Made by a program: the position numbers and the translations under genes. Under the pieces are notes generated by a model that saw nothing but the letters and a program-made list of their open reading frames with translations, was not told where the DNA came from and made no database searches. Positions 47,324 to 59,036 of a DNA stretch of 64,000 bases are shown here, in pieces. The stretch is from Coniferiporia sulphurascens (lineage: Eukaryota; Basidiomycota; Agaricomycetes; Hymenochaetales; Hymenochaetaceae), in assembly GCA_002794785.1 (NCBI GenBank), contig NBBA01000008.1:248001-312000 (forward strand), read 5' to 3'. Position 1 is the stretch's first letter. Every line of letters begins with the position of its first letter.

Positions 47324-48415
47324 TTAAACGAGGGGAGAAGAAACAAGCCGGACTTCAACGCGCGAACGGGCTCGGTCACTCGAAATGCACTCGCCTAATG
47401 ATCGAGGTGAAAGGATCAGGTGGTAGGCATTTGCTGAAGTCGTTGTGTAAGGCGGTTTAATCTTGACATCAATCTCTCCAGCCGCCGTACTACCCGAAAA
47501 ATTCTGCGTTTGGATGTACAGTAAGTCGCTTCCATTCTTTAGAAGAAATATGGAATGGTGAATAGTGAATAATGGGCGCACCTAATCAACACGGGGGACA
47601 ACGATCCAGTTTCAGGTTGGTAGTCGTCCGAGTCATTGGTAGCTGGAAGGACTGTGTTTTTTATATCATCCTGCCCGTCCGAGTCCGGAGCTCCCGATAC
47701 GACTTCGATGACCTGCGTTTTGTACGTGAGTTACGTTCATTATTTAGAACCTATAGAATCATAAAAGACAAACGTTAAGCACAGAAGGTAGATTGGAACT
47801 TGAAGCAGCTATATTGTCGCGAGTTTGAAGGAGTGTACCGCCATCTTCCTGGCCGATGGGTTTTCCATCTTCGTTCAGCGTCCCAACGAGTTCAGTAACT
47901 GTGCTGACAATGTCAATTGGGGATACAATGAATGAGCTGATGTAGCTAATCAACGTTTCTATGCGTCCAGAAATTGAGCCGATGGTGCCAGTTACCGTCC
48001 CGAAAGATTCAGTAATCGCACCAATGCGGTTATTCAACGACCCCAAGTAACCATTCGTCGCTGCGATACCATCCAGTACCACCCCCGTGGAATTAGCCAA
48101 TTCGACATGGTCTATCGGCTCGGGATCGTTGAAGAAGGACTTTGTCTTAGCTTCGGTTGCGTTCCCGTCCGAAGATACAGAATCTGGGCTGAAAGACGCA
48201 GATTAGCCAAGTTGCTATCGCATTATACATTGTGGTATTTGTAATATTGTATGCTCACTTGTCTGTGGGTTGATAGAATCGGCGGGTGCCTCGAGCGCTG
48301 TGAACGTGTCCTTCAGTGTGTCCACGTCGCCGCGCTTTTCGATGGGACCAGCGAGCGCGCATACGCCCATGGTCAGGAGAAAAACGAGTAGCGACAGGAT
48401 ACGAGAGTGTAGCAT
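47324..48415 (-). CDS. Secreted protein of unknown function
   Basis: Four minus-strand exons (48415-48259, 48183-47774, 47712-47582, 47528-47324) join in phase to 300 aa. The N-terminus (MLHSRILSLLVFLLTMGVCA, then LAGPIEKR) is a clear signal peptide followed by a KR site that a Kex2-like protease could cut. The next region has NSVSSDGNATE with a possible N-glycosylation site. A long segment of short hydrophobic and Gly/Ser-rich helices follows (LNNRIGAITESFGTVTGT, IDIVSTVTELVGTLN). The C-terminal part is rich in Asp, Ser and Thr. I recognise no domain. An orphan secreted or cell-wall associated protein fits; no enzyme motif is visible. Confidence 0.6.
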
Positions 48416-49854
48416 TGTGATCGATATGTAAACGAGTGGTGGGTTGAAGGATTGGCTGCAGATTGCTGAGTTTTTGACAAACATTTGAGTCATCTTTATA
48501 CAAGATTCGGGTGGCCGCCCTAGAGGATCCTTCCCTCAGTCGGTGGCAAGAGGTATCACATTAAGCGAGCGGAAGACGGCCAACGCCGCGATGCCTTCGA
48601 CGGGGGCGTTTGATGAAACGGACATCGTCCGCAGAGAGGATGATATCCAAGTCGTGGTAGTGAGGACTAACAGATGCTTTTTTTTTTGAAATACCGCGGG
48701 CTGTTGGATCTGTGCATGAACGAAACACTCGTCGGCCCCCTTGGCAGGAAGTGGATCTGATCCGTTCCCTAGTGGACGTGTGGTACGGAAATCCAGCATG
48801 AACGGCGGGAAGGCCATGCGGTGTATGAACTTTTTGACTTGCCGCTAGTACGACGCAAGCATATGACCCAATTCTATTATTTGCTATAACTCGAAACGCT
48901 TTGATGCCACGTCTTTGGAGTTGATGTGCTACAATTGCATGCGTCCGATATACCTGGATCGTTTCCGGTGTGAAGCAGTGAGAAAAATGAACACAGAAAA
49001 AGGGAACCGGACAACTTACGGCGTTGCGATGGACACGAAGAGCGGAAAGGGCTGCTAATTCGACGATGTGTAGCCGAGTAGTCGTTCTGTCTCGGAGGAC
49101 GACCCCAGGTATAAAAAAAGTTGACCCCCAAAACTTCAGCCTCACGTTTGCGAGCGATCCTTCGCGCATTCCGGCTGTAGACGAGTGTGCTCCGAAAGTT
49201 CAAGATGATGTAATGAAAACACCCCCTGGGGGGGGCATTGCGAAAGCCATGTATCATTAATTGTCAGAGTTATTGCGGCATGTCTTTATCATCCTGAGTA
49301 TTTTATCTGATACCGCGCAGTAGATGCCCCAAGGTGATCTTCCAGGAAGTTTTCCAAGTCTTTTTGTAGGGTGTCCTCCATTAGCCTGAAACATGAACGT
49401 CTTCACTGTCGTATTGATCCGGCTTATGATGCAAGTCTCATAACTTTCCGCGAAAGTGATGCTTTACTAGTGGTTCAATTTCCCCATAGAACTTGAGTAT
49501 GCATCCGGATTATATCCAGCGACAGAGCCAAAGGCAATAAAACACGGAAGAAAAGACATCAGATAACATCGTCACTAAGCTCAGACAGCTTACCGAGAAC
49601 TCGATCAAAATCCTTCCCGTCATTACCTGAACGAACCAGCCCGCACACGAAAATACAAATCAAAACACATTTCCGAGAATAGAGCATAAGAGCAAGTACA
49701 ACTCAAGTTAACTAGTCCCCCCAAACGGGAACTACACCCCTAATCCCCCAAAATAAAAAACGAAAATAAAAACCACAATCCATTCGCTGCAAGCCATCCT
49801 CCACTGAAAAAAGCGGAAAAGCAGGCGGAACAGCGAAAAGAAGTAGAGAGATCC
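48416..49854. repeat. Left arm of inverted repeat (3' side of U2 copy A)
   Basis: From about 48,520 to 50,100 the sequence is the reverse complement of 62,545 to the right window edge, with roughly 80-85 percent similarity by eye and small gaps. Shared blocks include the text around 49040-49110 against 63540-63610, and 48740-48920 against 63720-63900. The minus strand here carries a gene-like segment (RTTTRLHIVELAALSALR, a GTAAGT-AG intron, then VYRTHAIVAHQLQRRGIKAF and NNRIGSYAC). The right-arm copy has a stop and a 2-base deletion in it. I do not recognise this segment. Confidence 0.75.
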
Positions 49855-50042
49855 CCCGACGACACAAGCCGACAGTGCAGTAGCAAGGTCATCGCGCCCA
49901 CCGGGTTGCGAGCAGAGCTCGGCAGGTCAAGGGCGGCAAAAATTAGATAACCAATGATGAGGGCGGTGCCCTCATAATAGTGGTTAAACTATTAAGAACA
50001 GATACTACACTTGATCTAAGCCAAAAGGCCAGAGTGGTAAGG
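49855..50042 (-). ncRNA. U2: U2 snRNA, copy A
   Basis: On the minus strand the sequence TGGCCTTTTGGCTTAGATCA is the invariant U2 5' region, directly followed by GTAGTA (complement of 50003-50008), which pairs with intron branch sites in the spliceosome. Next come the stem-loop II region with the GAGGGC/GCCCTC hairpin, an Sm-type AATTTTTG (complement of 49937-49944), and a GC-rich 3' stem-loop region. The 5' end is set about 10 bases before GGCC as in other U2 genes; the 3' end is approximate. A TATATAAG box lies about 30 bp upstream, as for RNA polymerase II snRNA genes. It differs from copy B at about two positions. Confidence 0.93.
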
Positions 50043-50064
50043 ATTCACGATGGCTGAGGGCGCC

Positions 50065-50099
50065 CTTATATACTGGGGGGGACATTGCGCACGGACCAG
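50065..50099 (-). promoter_or_regulatory. U2 copy A promoter: TATA box and shared upstream element
   Basis: The complement of 50065-50072 reads TATATAAG, about 25-30 bp before the U2 5' end. The complement of 50085-50099 reads CTGGTCCGTGCGCAA, identical to an element at the same place in front of U2 copy B. Beyond it the two upstream regions lose clear similarity, so this element may be functionally conserved or simply mark the end of the repeat. Confidence 0.6.
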
Positions 50100-50316
50100 T
50101 TGCATCGGACCACGCTCGGCCCGGGCTGATTACTTATCTGTGACTATTACTGTCACAATCACTTGATCGTCTAAGAAGTTCAAGTACTACTACACCTTTA
50201 CTACTACTAGCAGTACACTTCAGAATCAGCAGAGTTAGCTGTCTTGTAAACAAGGGACATCATTCAAGGTGGTACAAAAGGAGCATAAATTTACGGGTAC
50301 AAACCAGCTCCCAGCC

Positions 50317-52152
50317 ATGCCATTTAACGGTGAGTTTAGTTCCAATTAATTCAGTGGATTGCCAGTGCTCTGAGATCAGATTCTGTGCGCAGTTGCTAGC
50401 ATCAAGGAGAAGGCCGTGTCGGCAAAGAACACGACGACCACAAAGCTCCAGAATACGCGTGATCGCTATTCCAGCACGCCAATGTCCAAGACGCGTTTCG
50501 CCGAGGCGGGATACGTCCCGGACGCGCGCGCCGCTCCACCCCCGCCCCCACCGATGCGATCCTACGGAAGTCATGCAAGTCGTACAAGCATCAGTTCGCA
50601 TGCGTCCGAGGAAGAGTACCAGAGCTCCCCCTCTAGACCGCCTCCGCCTGTTGCGCGCGGTACGAGGCCCTACTCGAGTGCGAGCCCGAGTCCCACACCC
50701 CCGTCAGTTCCGCGTCGCGCGCCCTGGCAGCCGCCTAACGGGAAGCCAGAAGCTGCAGCAGAGATTGAAACAATCGACTGGGCGCATCTCTCACAGGAGG
50801 ATAAGCAGGAATTCTTCAATTGGCTTGATGAGTTCTTTGCGCGCTATCTTTCGGTCGGCGGGATGCGGGGGTCTGGAACGAAGACAGTGTCTGAGGCCGC
50901 CACTCGTGGTACGGGGAAGGTCGTAGAAGTCGTGGAGCGAACAAAGTCGCCTGCCGCACCTCCCGTTTCGACTTCGGTTGTGACTACCGCAAGTCCTGCC
51001 CGTGGACCTCCGGTAAATGATCACCCCTAGTAATCACTCGAAAAACATGAGGCTCATTCGACCATTTCTGTGCTCAGCCGGCTGTCAGGTCGTGGTCCAA
51101 GCCTAAGCTTGAGCCCACGCCCTCCGAAGCGTCAGATGGCAGTCAGTGCAATCATTGCGACTATGTATTCTGAGCCGAGACTAAAGCACATTTCTACTTA
51201 TTTAGTCGATTTCGAGATGGCTTATCCACCACCTACGGGGCACGGCTGCCAGGCACTCGATCTCGCATACTACTTCCATCCGTCTACGCACTGGGACACG
51301 GCTTGGTACGCCGATCCGAGCGCCCTTCCGCCACCCATGCGCGAGAAACAGCACGGTCAGTATAAGGGCATGTACACCACGCACGGCGACTCCTGCACTG
51401 TGCGGAGGGCTGTACTCTTCGGGGATCTCAGCGCGTGCTGGTTTAGCTTGACGTACTCTACGTCCAACCAATCACACCCTGCCCGCATCAAGGAGCGCAA
51501 GGCGTGGTACACACTGCCTCCTGGTCCCATGGGCGGGGACATGCTCGCCGACGCTAGCGCGACGTACGGGGAGACGATCGCGAGTTTCTCAGAGAGTTTC
51601 CTCGGGACGGGCTCATTCTGCGCACGCGGCGAGTGCTGGGACTTGGCTGCGGAGTCGCTCAAATGCTTCTCAGAGTACGACTACGTTGACGCGCCTGTGC
51701 CGAGTTTGAACCGCACGCACGGACACCTTATCTTCGAAGGCAAGGCTCTCGGCGGGGGGCGGCAGGTAGGGCGCTGGCGAGGGGGAGACGACCGTGTTCG
51801 ACGTGGTGACTTCGTCGAGTGGCGCTCAGTGCGCATCGGCATCGCTGGTGGTGCGCCAGGAGCCATCGGGATACTCGGCGATCCAGATCACACAGCGGTC
51901 ATTACGCGCGACGCGGTACCCGAGGGCGGCGCGCCGCGTGATGGGGGCTCCTTACTCCCCCGTGCTCTGCGCGAGCTGGAGGTCGTCGAGCAGAGTCGAA
52001 ATTTCCAGCCTACTGAACCGAAGAGACAAACGTACGATATGGAGCGGTTTGAGGAGGGTGAGGTGTGGATATACCGGCCCGTCCCGATGAAAGAGTACAC
52101 GGGCTTTGAGGAGATAGAATGCGAGCCACCATCATGGGCAACTCCCTTGTAG
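50317..52152 (+). CDS. AIM3/BBC1-type actin-patch protein with cysteine-proteinase-like domain
   Basis: Four exons (50317-50329, 50393-51012, 51078-51141, 51206-52152) give 547 aa; the first exon encodes only MPFN plus one base. The N-terminus VASIKEKAVSAKN and the Ser/Pro-rich middle (polyproline PPPPPP near residue 55 and PPPPV later) could bind SH3 domains of actin-patch proteins. The C-terminal domain starts FEMAYPPPTGHGCQALDLAY and has the papain-like pattern GECWDLAAESL (candidate Cys) and DPDHTAVI (candidate His). This arrangement matches the C-terminal cysteine-proteinase-fold domain of fungal Bbc1/Aim3-like proteins. Whether it is a protease is unknown. The gene stays with the cortical actin/endocytosis class by inference. 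Its start lies 275 bp from the outward-facing U2 copy A. Confidence 0.75.
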
Positions 52153-52347
52153 TACAAAAGGAAACGTGACGTGTAGACTTTCATACAATTCTTACATTAT
52201 CAGTTTCGCACTTTGCTCTTGCGAAAAGAATAGCAGATGAACTCGTAAAACTCAGACCCTTGCCAGGTGGTATCGCCAGTAACGCAAAATTCTATTTAGC
52301 CTCACGATACAGCAACTTTTGCATCCCTAAATAAACACCGAATGCCT

Positions 52348-52916
52348 CTAGTGGTGCGCCTCGGGCTTGGGAAGGTCCGCCTCGAGGAATGCAAGGAACT
52401 CCTTCGCGCCGGCACCAGTGTCGTCAGCGATGTCCGCGGCCTTCGCGACGGGAGCTGAGGCGAGCGTGGGCTCGGCAGCGTCGTATGCAGCGAGCTCCGA
52501 AGCGAGGTCGGCCGGTACGGCGGGTGGTTGAGGTGCAGAGGGCGCGTGGAAGGCCTTGACGACACCGACGTGGGCGTCCTTCGCCTGGAAGGTGATGCGT
52601 GAGTGCTGGTAGACGTGCGGGGATAAAGGACACGACGTACCGCAGGCGGGGCCTTGTACGCCCTGAGTTCGGAGAGGTAGAGCTCCTGTACGATGTCTAA
52701 AATTCAAAGGGAGTTGTTTGTTGGCTCAGATTGTTTTTGTTTTCTTTCGCTGGATATGAAAGGTATGTGTACCTTTGCGAGAGACGGGAGAGCTGGAGAT
52801 GCAGCGGCGCTGGCTCAGGCGCGCCTGTTCACCATAGGGAATTCTTAGCAAAATAAAACGAGAGGGAAATAGCGAATGCATACCAGGCGAGTTGAGCTCC
52901 TAAGAATGGCCGACAT
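52348..52916 (-). CDS. ATP14: Mitochondrial ATP synthase subunit h
   Basis: Four minus-strand exons (52916-52884, 52824-52773, 52696-52641, 52584-52348) give 125 aa. The N-terminus MSAILRSSTRLARLSQRR is a mitochondrial presequence. The mature part has DIVQELYLSELRAYK, KDAHVGVVKAFHAPSAPQPP and the acidic, conserved end KEFLAFLEADLPKPEAHH, which are characteristic of fungal Atp14 (subunit h, the counterpart of F6). The subunit sits in the peripheral stalk of F1Fo-ATP synthase. An Ala-rich insertion precedes the C-terminal block. It is head-to-head with the ATPase inhibitor gene, 253 bp away, so the two probably share a promoter. Confidence 0.92.
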
Positions 52917-53169
52917 AGTCCGAGGTAAGGGTACAAAAAGTCGTCTTCGTCGTCGATTCGGATGAGCACAGCGCAAACTGTCGGGTTGGAAGACGTGCCA
53001 ACTCGTGACGAAATAGTCACATGTGACTATCGCTTCCGGCAGTACCCGAGGAGGGCTATGGCGTACTTATAGGTACCACTTTGCTTGACGGCCGGCCGCT
53101 CACGACGCGTACTCTCCTCCTACAACTTGTTCTTAACCACCAACCACCCTCGCATCCATTACAAACGAT
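52917..53169. promoter_or_regulatory. Shared divergent promoter of ATP14 and INH1
   Basis: This 253 bp gap lies between two start codons on opposite strands, both for ATP synthase-related proteins. It contains GTCACATGTGAC near 53018, a 12 bp perfect palindrome with a CACATGTG core, which could be a transcription factor site. No TATA box is clear on either side. Confidence 0.55.
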
Positions 53170-53684
53170 ATGCTCGCTACACGCATTACCTCTGTCCGCC
53201 GCGCACCTGTGTTCGTCGCACGCCTCGCACGGCCGTATTCCGACGGCGAGGGCTCCGTCGCACGCTCCAAGGAATTCTCGTACGCATTCTTGTTCACAAG
53301 AACTTTAAAAATAGTCTAACGATCGTTTTGTGTGTCTTTAGGAAGAAGGAGAAGGCACACGAGGGTTTGTCTTATTCCTGTGCACGAGCGAATTGCTGGC
53401 TCAATTGACCCGTACTACTAGACCAGTTCGTGAAGCAGCACGAGCAGGCGCAGCTTAAGAAGCTCCGCGCTGAGGTGCGTTCATTCGCTCCTTCTACTCC
53501 CTTCTAATGGGTGCTTATACTATCATTCATTGTCGCTTTGTTTCCGCGTTACTGTAGATCAACGCAAAGAAGGCCGAGCTTGTGCGTGCATGTTCCACAT
53601 CCGGGTTCTTTTGCTGACGTGAAAATTTATGTGTAGGAGGCGCTTGAGAAGAAGCAATCCGAGGTATCTGGGAAGTCCAACTGA
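53170..53684 (+). CDS. INH1: Mitochondrial F1-ATPase inhibitor IF1
   Basis: Five small exons (53170-53279, 53342-53364, 53422-53474, 53558-53581, 53637-53684) give 85 aa. The N-terminus MLATRITSVRRAPVFVARLA is a presequence. YSDGEGSVARSKEFSKKEKA followed by HEDQFVKQHEQAQLKKLRAE is the inhibitory segment and alpha-helical coiled coil of IF1 proteins, which block ATP hydrolysis by F1 when the matrix becomes acidic. Two exons are only 23 and 24 nt, yet all junctions are in phase, and the conserved motif is split across three exons. The end KKQSEVSGKSN continues the charged helix. Confidence 0.88.
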
Positions 53685-54360
53685 CCGGTCTTGAACAACA
53701 CTATCGGACCAAACCTTGTTTGTGAGTGCAAATAAAGCGCGAGGGTAATGTGTTGACGTCGGTGCTGATTTTGAGGTGTCTAGCTGTGCTTTCCGTCGCG
53801 CATACTTTTAGCATTTGACCTGCCAGTTAAATTTCATTCCTGTTGCTGTCTGCCTCCGTAAAACCGTACAAGAGCCGAAGTATATCAACCAATATTTTGC
53901 CAATCAATTCATGTTGCATTAAACACCTCTATCCGCGCTCACGTGACTATCCTAAGTATGCGAATGACGCGGCTGCCTGATCTGAACCAGTCCATGAGAA
54001 AATTCCTTGAGATTATTGACTTTATAAATGTCTGATACAATACATTAGGGTGCTTGAGCGTTTGAGAAGTGAGTATGTACGACATAAATAAGGGTGGATG
54101 GGGAGGAGAGGCTGGCGTTTTAGCTTGTTCGTAGTCTAATCTATCTACTGGTAGTGGGGTAAGAAAGCGGTCGAATAATCAGGACGAGGCAATAACCATA
54201 AGCAAAGCGAATTAGCAGGGGAGAACGATGCAAGCGGGTCCGATGTATGAGGCGAGGGGAACAGGATTGATGGTCGACTTTGTGGGTGTGAAGAAGAGGC
54301 TGGGGATAGGGTGTGATCGCGAGGAGCGAGGCAATGGCGGGATAGATGGTAGGAGGACGA
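53685..54360. other. Intergenic, 3' flanks of INH1 and RPO41
   Basis: Convergent 3' ends meet here. No gene is supported. I see no special structure apart from an AT-rich stretch at 53.87-54.08 kb. Confidence 0.5.
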
Positions 54361-57300
54361 TCACGAGAAGAAGTACTTGGATTGCTTGATCCTCTGTACG
54401 TCGAAATCGCCCTTCTTCGGGAGCGGCGGCAGCACATCAACGAGGTTGACGAACCTGTTCATAACGTGCTTTCGCATATACGCCGCCTTCGCCGCAGCAT
54501 CCATGTCTTTCAACCTTTCAGTACTCTTCAGGCCGATCTGGTCACCCGGCGCAGTGAACCATTCCATAGTCTTTGGGGGACGGCCGGTGGGTCGCGGTAC
54601 CTTTACGACGGGGTCATTCTTGCGCGGACGTCCACGCTTCCTCTTTATGAGTTCAACGACCTTTTGATCGGCGGACTCGACACCGTCGACGGACTCGGCT
54701 GCCGATGTTCCTGTCGTGTCGTCCTCAGCGGAGGCGGGCTCTGTCGGCTGAATAACGTCCGATTCAACGGCGTCAGAAGCCTCCACATCCGCGATTGCGG
54801 CTTCAATGGTTTTAGCAAGATCGGCGTCCAAGTCGTCGTTATCGACGTCATTCTCGAGAGCCTCAAGTTGTGCCATTATTTCAGGGGATTCTGCTAGTAG
54901 AGCCCGTGCCTGAGGTAATGCCAATTTGCTAAGTATGCTCTTGCTTCGGAGCGAAATCAGCGGCACTTTGTAATCCTTGTAACGATCCAAGAACTACGGA
55001 TAGAAAAAATTAGAAGTCGAGTTAATTGGTGAGTTTATACCATGGAATAACGATAGGAACTTACCTCTTTATGCAGACGTTCAAGAACATTGGACTCGTG
55101 TAACGCGATGAAAGTCTCACGAATGACCTCGCTCATCTTGTCGATCGTCGAAGCATGCGTCCAGTACGAATCGTGGACACTCGCAAACGACAAGCCGTGT
55201 CTGCTGCACTCGAGTGCCGTCAGCATCATATGCGTCGCGTCGAGGCTGTGGATGAAGTTCGGCGGGAACGCAGTCGCCTGCTTCGTCGCGTTCACCTCTG
55301 ATGGCGTGTTTGGGTCGCTGATGAATACCGTCTGGATGCTCGTCATGATCTGCCTCCGTTTAACCTTGCGATACGGCTGCACAATCGGCAGACCCAGTGG
55401 CGTAGTCCAAACGACACTAGTCATTTGTTCCTTTGGCATCCGCATCTGGGGAATAATTTTCTTGCCGTTTACTAGTCCGTTGGGGTCGATATCCTCAGGC
55501 CTGATCTTCTTCTTTCCCCTTCTCCCTACGTTATCCTCCGAAATCGCCATCTCGACGCGCTCTAATGGAATAGACTTCGCAATAAGCCGTGCAGAGAGTG
55601 TAAGCCAATCCTGGATCCTCTTTGCACCCGAGAAAAGGTCGCCAATGCAGTTGATAACATTGCGAGCAAGATACGCGGATGCGTTCCAAGCCTCGTTGGC
55701 CGGAATGTCTCCGCGGTCACGAAGTTGCTTCTCGATTTGTTCACGCGCGCCGATGTATGTAACTCCATACACAGTTGTCATCACCGTCTGTTTCACGACC
55801 TTGCGGGTGATCTTGCCTTGGATGAGCTGCGCGTATTTGTCGCCCTTTTCCGCGTCCTGCTTGACTACCTCCTCAACCATCTGTGCGACATGCGTGTATA
55901 CATCCGCAGGTCGATCCGTGACATCCAGGTTCACTTGCTGCGCTCCCTTCATGTCTCCTCCCAATGCCGCGTAGTGTTGTAACCCATTGCACGTTCCGTC
56001 CTGATGGACGGGAAGATTTGACTCGAATGCCTCTGGATTTCCGGACTCGAGCGCCTTGTGAAGTTCTTTGCACGTCGCCAAACACTGCCAAGGGTCGTCG
56101 GCCTTCACCCACCAGCGGTTGCCTTCAAGAGGCTTTTCCGCGCTGTCGTAAATATCCGCCAGGTGGTCATGTACAAACTGTACTCGCTCCTCGAAGCTTC
56201 CTTTGTCATATCCGTACAGGTTAGCAAGATGGATTTTCAGCCAGCGCAAACCCGATGAACCCAAAGGTTTTGATTCAGCGAATTTTAAAAGTCCACGGCT
56301 CAAGTCATCCCCAACGTGGTTCAAGTGCGGTGGGATAGGATAAGCGCGTCCACGGAAGTCGATGTTGTGTGGCAGATACATCGTGTCTGCCAAGAACTAA
56401 TAGAAGAAATAAGGTATAAGTATCATAGATGGAGAAAAGATAATGTGCGAAATAGCACTTACAGAGCGAGCGATCTCCACTTTGTAATTGACACTACACC
56501 GACCAGAATGGTTATTTGCTCTTTCAAGCTGCCATTGCCTCCAGGCCACCAGATATTGCGATTTAGCCAGCACATCATCGTCGAAGTTGTCCGGCTTAAC
56601 AGGCTCGGGAACATCGTATGCCGCAGCAGGGATCTTGCAAAAGCGCTTGCCCGAGTTCCAGACCTCTAGGACAACATCGAAGATATCACGATTGACTACC
56701 CACGGCGTACTCCCCAGAACATCAAGCCCCGCGAAAACATGTTCCATGTGACCGGCGCTAGACGCGTGGCGAAGGTAGGTAAGTTGCTCCTGAGTGTCCT
56801 TAAGTCGCATTACAGAGCCTGGACGAACAATTAGTTAGTCAACCGATAGCTTTTATGACAAAGTATGATAAACGCACCTTTGTTGTATATATACCCTCCC
56901 TCATCGTGGCTAATCCATGGCTTTGGTCTGATCAGCATTGGCAAGTGCCGAGGATGTAACGTCGCCCGGATGTCATCTTTTGAAAGACGGTCCGCGACAG
57001 TAGGGTTTAAACGAATTACGCCAAGCTTGTGTCCGCGAAGATACTCGTAAGAGTGGTAAAAAGCCGGATGTTCCTCAACCCTGGTAAAATAAGTCAGGAA
57101 AAGACAGAAAAGCGCAAAATTGACAAACTCACACTTCCTCCCCGGTACGTTTATCAACAGCCGTACGCCTCACGGTCGCTACGTCCATCAAACAATCCAC
57201 CAAGCAGCTCCCTACACGAGCACGGACAGAATGGGACCATTCACTCGTCCATTCTCCAGATTCCTCGGTGAAATCGGCCGCCTTCTTACGCCATTCTTGC

Positions 57301-59036
57301 AACTCCTCGTACGCGCGCCGCGTGAAATAGCTCGAGTCGTTAGGCCGACTAGGCACTTGCGGTACGTGGATGTTGTTCTTCTTAAGTATCTCCGCCTTAT
57401 ACTCCATCTCAACGGCCCTGCCGACAGTGAGCAATGCACGTGCTGTTTTCATTCCCTCAGCCACACCTCCTGTGCCTTGCAGACGCATAAGTTCGAGAAT
57501 GGTGATGAGCGAGAGCTTTTCAGGCTTTAAAAGCGAGAGGAAGGGAGCGAGACGCATATGAACGGTCGTGTCCTTCTTCTCAGGTCCTAATTAATTAAGT
57601 CAACTAAAAAAGAAAGGATGATCGCGGAATTAAGTAACTCACTCAGCCATGATTCCTCTTCAATAAGCATTTCAATCTCACTAGTCAGCCTCTTCTGCAG
57701 TTTTTCGTGCCAGTCGAACATCCACGTTTGCAGTTGTGCAGCCTGAAGTTTCTGCGCGTTTACACCCGCCTCGTCCAACTTCTCTGCCTCATGTCGTAAC
57801 CGTTGCACTGCCAGGTCGTATACAGAGGCCTCCAATAGCTTCTGACGAGCCGCAACGTCATCCGGAAGCACTCGCTGAGCATATGCCACTTCAGCAAGAT
57901 GCTTACGCAAGTTGGCAATATTGAAGGGCAGCTCTTCCTCCGCGTCCACCTCTTCCGATAACGTCTTTAATGCCTCTTCTGACAAACCTGACGTTAGTGG
58001 AATGGAAGAAGCCTAAAATCAATAATTAGTATAAAGACAAATGTAACAAAAACATCAATCTCACCCTAGGCCGCATCACTGGCATAACCTCAGGCACATC
58101 TTTCAGGGGATCTGCAGCTATGGTCTCAACTTGTCCCAGTTCCGTAATGACGCGTGTAAGTCCCAACTCGGCCGCTGCACGAGAAAGATGCTGCACAATT
58201 TCCGCGGCATCTTTTGAAGACAGTACCCGATCCGCGACCACGGTGGTCACCGATATGTGACGGTTGATAATGTTACGCAGAAGCTCAGACGGTGAACTTT
58301 CAGAAGGAATATCTAGCGAATTCCCCGCGGAGTTCGTCCTAAACGGCAGCTATGTAAGCTATGATTGAGGTTGCAAGCTGGCGCCTCACCTTATCCATAT
58401 TTTTAGCATAACTGCATAAGTACTGGCAATGGGGGCTGTCTTTTCCTCTCCGCTCTCCATCACCTTGAACAATGACCACGCCTCCTCAAGCCATTGAGTC
58501 TTTTCTTCCACATCCTTTTCCAATGCCATTTCGAGATAGGTCTCGAAAAAGTGATTGTAGAGACGAGGTTGAAGAACTGATTCTCCCTGGCGCTTTGCCC
58601 GCAGCTGATTGAAAACATACTTGGCACGCGGGACGTCGTAACAGCCATGCAGGCAGGCGTCAATCACAGCAAGCGAGTCCTGCGTCGGGGAGTCCGAGAA
58701 ATAATAACTGTTCAGCGCCGATGTGGTGTCGTCAGGCAACGGAGTAGGAAGTAGAGTGTACGGGACCCGACGGCGCAGAAAAGTGTGCAGACTGTCAGAT
58801 GCTTCCGCACCGCTGTTACTGGCGACGCCCGAGTCAGCTCCGGCGACGTAGGACTTGGTTACGAATAGCGGAAAATCCGAGACGAGGGGAGTAGTCGCCG
58901 TTGCGAGCGCAGGCGCCTGGCTTCGCTTCGACGGCGTTGAGTAGAGGCGGGCAGGCCGAGGAAGGCTCTGGCGAGAACAGGACAGTAAAGCCGTCTCGAG
59001 CTTCCTCGACGTCGAGCGCCGCGTTAATGGAATCAT
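54361..59036 (-). CDS. RPO41: Mitochondrial DNA-directed RNA polymerase
   Basis: Eight minus-strand exons (59036-58390, 58338-58065, 58012-57643, 57586-57133, 57080-56878, 56818-56463, 56396-55065, 54993-54361) give 1422 aa. It transcribes the mitochondrial genome and primes its replication. The first 40 residues are Arg/Ser-rich (presequence), followed by PPR-like helices (AKYVFNQLRAKRQGE). T7-type polymerase motifs are intact: HQDGTCNGLQHYAAL (motif A, catalytic Asp), VKQTVMTTVYGVTYIGARE (motif B) and FASVHDSYWTHAS (motif C, second Asp). The last exon carries an unusual acidic insertion (DVDNDDLDADLAKTIEAA, then DDTTGTSAAESVDGVESAD) with two AT-hook cores, KRGRPRK and TGRPPK, before the conserved SKYFFS end. 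The 210 bp region to the divergent BTB gene may be a shared promoter. Confidence 0.95.

Noticed and set aside
55090..55974. 294-codon ORF on the plus strand
   Set aside because: Complete overlap with the catalytic core of RPO41 on the other strand.
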